Assembly: GCA_036389695.1 (NCBI GenBank)
Contig: DASVWG010000116.1
Coordinates: forward strand, 1-41,361
DNA from: JALZHR01 sp036389695
GTDB taxonomy: Bacteria > Acidobacteriota > Blastocatellia > Pyrinomonadales > Pyrinomonadaceae
DNA: 41,361 nucleotides
Direction of reading: 5' to 3'
The notes beneath the pieces are model-generated. The model saw only the letters and a program-made list of their open reading frames with translations, had not been told where the DNA came from and did no database searches. Position 1 is the stretch's first letter. Each line of letters opens with the position of its first letter. The position numbers were made by a program, and so were the translations under genes. Below, piece by piece: positions 38,537-41,361 of the stretch.

Positions 38537-40204
38537 ATGATTTTTCGTTTTCTGCGAAGGGCTGAAGTGCAAAGCCTTTTCGCTTTAATGCTGATGTTTG
38601 CGTTCGCGTCGCAGGCGTTAGCGCAGCAAACCGCGCCCGCCGCGCTTTCTCAAACCGAAAAAGATTTAGCGGCGAACATCAAAATCCAGACTATCAAGGA
38701 AATCACCGCCGCCCTCGCCGCAGACGAAATGCAGGGACGCGGCACGATGCAGCCCGGCGGCGACAAAGCCGCCGACTGGATTGCCGAACGTTTCCAAAGA
38801 CTCGGCTTGAAACCGCTCGGCGACAAAGGCTCTTACCTGCAAAAAATCGATTTCAAGGAAACCGTTCTCGCGCCGGAAACCGCTTTGAAAATCGGCGATG
38901 AAAGCTTAAAAACGGGCAGCGATTACGCCTTTATGCCTTTGCCTTATGAAAAGACGGACAAAACGGCGAGCGGCGAGATGGTTTTTGTCGCTTACGGCAT
39001 CGACGGCGAATTCGGGCGTTTCGACCTTAATGGAGCAAACGTCAGAGGAAAAATCGTCGTCCTGCTCGACGGTCCGCCAGCCGGCGCTTCCGCCGACGCG
39101 TGGGAAAAATCCAACGCCAAAATAAAAGTCTTTATCAATTTAATCAAAAACGGCGTCGCCGGAATAATTTTTATTCCGCACGGCAGAGAAAAAGAATCTT
39201 TGGAAACGTATATCGATTATTTCGGACGGCGGCAAATCCAGATGGGGGACAAAAAAATCGACGCCGAGCCGATTCCGCTTCCGCCGCTCGTTATGGCAAG
39301 CGGTAAAGCGGCTGAAAAATTATTCGCCAAAGCGGGCGTGAAATTAAAAGACGCGCTCGCGCAAGCCGAAACCGATAAATTTAAGCCGTTCAGTCTGAAT
39401 CAGGAAGCGAAAATCGTCGCCCGGTACAAAACGACCAGAGGATTTTCCTCAAACGTCGCCGGTTATATCGAAGGCTCCGACCCGAAACTGAAAGAAGAAG
39501 CCGTTTTGTTCAGCGCGCACTACGACGCATACGGCATGGAAAACGGAAAAATTTATCACGGCGCGGCGGACAATGCGCTCGGCGTCGCCGAAATGCTCGC
39601 GGTCGCCGAAGCTTACACGAAGCTGCCGACCAAGCCGAAACGCTCGATGATTTTTCTCGCCGTGACGGGCGAAGAATACGGGCTTTTCGGCTCGAAATAC
39701 TGGGCGAAAAATCCGACGTGGAACATCAAAAAAGTCGCCGCCAATCTGAATCTCGACGGCATCGGCACGGAAGTTTACGCGCCGGTGAAAACCTTCGTCG
39801 GCTTCGGCGAGGAACATTCGACGCTCGGCGCGATGCTCGTCGATGTTTCATCAACCTTCGGCATTAAAGTCATTCCCGACCCGATGCCCGACGAAAACAT
39901 CTTCCTGCGCTCCGACCATTACTCGTTTGTCGAGCGCGGCGTCCCGGCGCTGATGCTTCTCGGCGCGCCCGCCGGCGACCCGCAAGCGTGGATAAAGCGT
40001 TCGAAGGATTGGGAAAAAACCGATTATCACCAGCCGTCCGACACGATTCGCCCCGACTGGTCGTGGGAAGGCGCGAAAACCGTCGCCGACGTCATGGGAA
40101 TTATGGGCTGGCGCATTTCCGAAACGGAAAAAATGCCCGAATGGCTGCCCTCGTCGCGTTTCGGCAAATTAGAGCGCGGAAATACGAAGGAACTTCCCGA
40201 ATAA
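38537..40204 (+). CDS. M28-family metallopeptidase with PA insert, exported
   Basis: 555 residues. A signal peptide ends about ALAQ (residue 30). Residues 140-285 are a PA-like insert. The di-zinc site is complete: His328 (SAHYD), Asp345 (GAADN), Glu379/Glu380 (VTGEEYG), Asp407 (LNLDGIG) and His498 (YHQPSDT). It is an aminopeptidase of the kind that trims peptides in the periplasm or outside. A GGAG lies 11 bases before the ATG. The stop codon is 18 bases before element J. Confidence 0.93.
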   Translation: MIFRFLRRAEVQSLFALMLMFAFASQALAQQTAPAALSQTEKDLAANIKIQTIKEITAALAADEMQGRGTMQPGGDKAADWIAERFQRLGLKPLGDKGSYLQKIDFKETVLAPETALKIGDESLKTGSDYAFMPLPYEKTDKTASGEMVFVAYGIDGEFGRFDLNGANVRGKIVVLLDGPPAGASADAWEKSNAKIKVFINLIKNGVAGIIFIPHGREKESLETYIDYFGRRQIQMGDKKIDAEPIPLPPLVMASGKAAEKLFAKAGVKLKDALAQAETDKFKPFSLNQEAKIVARYKTTRGFSSNVAGYIEGSDPKLKEEAVLFSAHYDAYGMENGKIYHGAADNALGVAEMLAVAEAYTKLPTKPKRSMIFLAVTGEEYGLFGSKYWAKNPTWNIKKVAANLNLDGIGTEVYAPVKTFVGFGEEHSTLGAMLVDVSSTFGIKVIPDPMPDENIFLRSDHYSFVERGVPALMLLGAPAGDPQAWIKRSKDWEKTDYHQPSDTIRPDWSWEGAKTVADVMGIMGWRISETEKMPEWLPSSRFGKLERGNTKELPE

Positions 40205-40221
40205 AATAAATAATCAGACAG

Positions 40222-40346
40222 AGGCAGAAACGCGGGCGGTGATGAAGCGTGTCTTTTGAATGCAAAATGCGGAATGCAGAATTCATCGTTCTGCATTCCG
40301 CATTCATCGTTAAAGAACACGCTCCATCACTGTCGCGTTTCTGCCT
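40222..40346. repeat. Nested palindromic element J (AGGCAGAAACGCG ends, 125 bp)
   Basis: Outer arms AGGCAGAAACGCG (40222-40234) and CGCGTTTCTGCCT (40334-40346), extended by GTGATGAAGCGTGT against ACACGCTCCATCAC. Inside, ATGCGGAATGCAGAA (40267-40281) is mirrored at 40289-40303. It joins the convergent M28 and TIR genes; read from the right it encodes QAETRQ-stop, the end of the TIR protein. Confidence 0.92.
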
Positions 40347-41361
40347 GCTTTTCTTCTTCCGCCCGTAAGTCTTGAAGCAGACGCGCAAAACCTTTTTCAA
40401 AAGAATCGTGATTTTTCCAATCGGAAAAATCGGGAATATAATACTCGCGCAATTCGACGGCTAAATCCTTACCAATATCGCTATCAAAACACTTCCATTT
40501 TTTAATTGCATCAAAATCGACCAGACTAATTGGAAATAGCTTTCTTCGGTCTTGTTCGGCTTCGATTCGTAGTGCATTGCGAATCTCCTCGATTACCCAA
40601 TTACTTTTCATACTTTCTTCCGACAAAATAATCAGCAGCCTGTCATGAACCTGAATCGCCCGCTCGATTTGCTCAAACAGCTTCTCGCCGCCTTTTATAT
40701 CCTCCGGCGCAAACCACACGCGCAACTTCTCGTCACGCATTCGAGAATATAATCGTCTGGCAAATTCCTCGTCTTTGGTACTGTAACTGATAAAACACGA
40801 ATAAAATTGAATTGTCTCTTTCGCTCCAATCAGAGAAGGTATGAAAGTGATAAAATCGTCAGGAACGCCGCAACCGCGTAGGAAAATCTCAGGAATTTTT
40901 CCAGCTGATTTGTATAATGTGTCAATACCTATAGTTGATGGGCTGCCATGAAATATACTTTTTAGACCTTTAGTGACACTTAAATCAACATTAATAAACG
41001 AATTCGCATACATCACGGCATTACTGAAATCAGTATTTTTGAGGTCTATGGCATAAAAATCGACACCTCCAATAGTTGTATCCGCTATGGTTGCCTCTTC
41101 AAGGCTCCCGTGCTCAATAGCAACAGAGCTAAGCGTAGACCTGCGCAAATCGCTTCTAAAAAGACGAACGTTACTGAGTCTAACGCGAAGTAGTATTGCC
41201 GCATTAAAAATCACATTACTCAGATTACAGTCGAGAATAAAGGTGTTGCTAAGGTCAGCTGAACTTAAATTTACTCCTTCTAAGTCTAAATCATAAAGGC
41301 GCGTCTCTGACAGATTTGGTGTTACTTCAGGATTATCTTCTCTCCATCTGTTCCAAACTTT
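40327..41361 (-). CDS. Pentapeptide-repeat TIR-domain protein (N-terminus off right edge)
   Basis: 344 residues are visible; the frame is open to base 41361. A start WNRWREDNPEVTPNLSETRL leads to pentapeptide repeats (A(D/N)LXX: LYDLDLEGVNLSSADLSNTF..., about 20-130), then FLRGCGVPDDFI and a TIR domain (about 187-334): YSCFISYSTKDEEFARRL, VWFAPEDIKGGEKL, and SNWVIEEIRNAL with Glu258 at the NADase position. Pentapeptide-TIR proteins are common in cyanobacteria and environmental bacteria; their role is not established, and NAD cleavage or signalling is inferred. The last residues QAETRQ and stop TGA come from element J. Confidence 0.9.
   Translation of the reverse strand, partial: KVWNRWREDNPEVTPNLSETRLYDLDLEGVNLSSADLSNTFILDCNLSNVIFNAAILLRVRLSNVRLFRSDLRRSTLSSVAIEHGSLEEATIADTTIGGVDFYAIDLKNTDFSNAVMYANSFINVDLSVTKGLKSIFHGSPSTIGIDTLYKSAGKIPEIFLRGCGVPDDFITFIPSLIGAKETIQFYSCFISYSTKDEEFARRLYSRMRDEKLRVWFAPEDIKGGEKLFEQIERAIQVHDRLLIILSEESMKSNWVIEEIRNALRIEAEQDRRKLFPISLVDFDAIKKWKCFDSDIGKDLAVELREYYIPDFSDWKNHDSFEKGFARLLQDLRAEEEKQAETRQ

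Noticed and set aside
1..41361. Insertion sequences, integrons, phage genes, tRNA or rRNA genes
   Set aside because: I looked for transposase-like frames, integrase motifs, tRNA cloverleaf ends and rRNA strings and saw none.

Overview
The window looks like a chromosomal segment of a diderm, non-photosynthetic bacterium. My best guess is an Acidobacteriota genome of the Blastocatellia/Pyrinomonadaceae kind. This is inference from the protein mix (a DUF4142 pair with Asn/Ser-rich tails, a SpoIVB-type S55 peptidase in an organism with lipoproteins and signal peptides, a pentapeptide-repeat TIR protein, M28/S33/P1 peptidases) and not from any marker gene. There are no rRNA or tRNA genes, no transposase, no phage genes and no CRISPR array.

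Layout. 1-4.7 kb: a partial gene, a small Cys protein behind a textbook sigma-54 promoter, a GNAT acetyltransferase, a DHH phosphoesterase, an Lrp/AsnC regulator, an AlkA-type DNA glycosylase and two small exported proteins. 4.7-7.1 kb: a 798-residue membrane protein ending in a TIR domain. 7.3-10.2 kb: an acetyl-CoA-synthetase-like enzyme divergent from an SDR reductase. 10.4-22.3 kb: an interrupted lysine/diaminopimelate set (lysC, a dapE-like M20 peptidase, dapB, dapA, dapD) with unrelated genes between, including a vapBC-like pair whose toxin is frameshifted. 22.3-26.7 kb: a lipid kinase, a VOC protein, 3-methyladenine DNA glycosylase, a receiver-domain protein with its own sigma-54 promoter, proline iminopeptidase and TatA. 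26.9-32.8 kb: a methyltransferase, SDR and fatty-acyl-CoA ligase, moaD-moaE and an exported protein. 32.8-41.4 kb: an HD hydrolase, S55 peptidase, alpha/beta hydrolase, two DUF4142 proteins (the first with a sigma-54 promoter), an M28 peptidase and, running off the right edge, a pentapeptide-TIR protein.

The most striking feature lies between the genes. Twelve intergenic gaps are filled almost exactly by imperfect palindromes of about 70-170 bp. In most of them the arms are short tandem repeats (period about 6-10 bp) on one side and their reverse complement on the other. The repeat word differs from locus to locus, but the architecture does not. One family (three copies, 152-155 bp) and one further element nest such a palindrome inside a conserved REP-like terminal inverted repeat. 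The elements begin at or inside stop codons, supply the last residues and stop codon of several proteins (the shared C-terminus QNRLR of DapB and the M23 peptidase; QAETRQ of the TIR protein), and several end within 10 nt of the next start codon. This is my candidate for an undescribed system. The nearest described things I know are the short tandemly repeated repetitive (STRR) sequences of cyanobacteria and REP/MITE elements.

Gene starts were moved inward from the longest possible frame wherever family alignment or a Shine-Dalgarno (SD) sequence favoured it. Function calls rest on motif recognition by eye; no database search was run.
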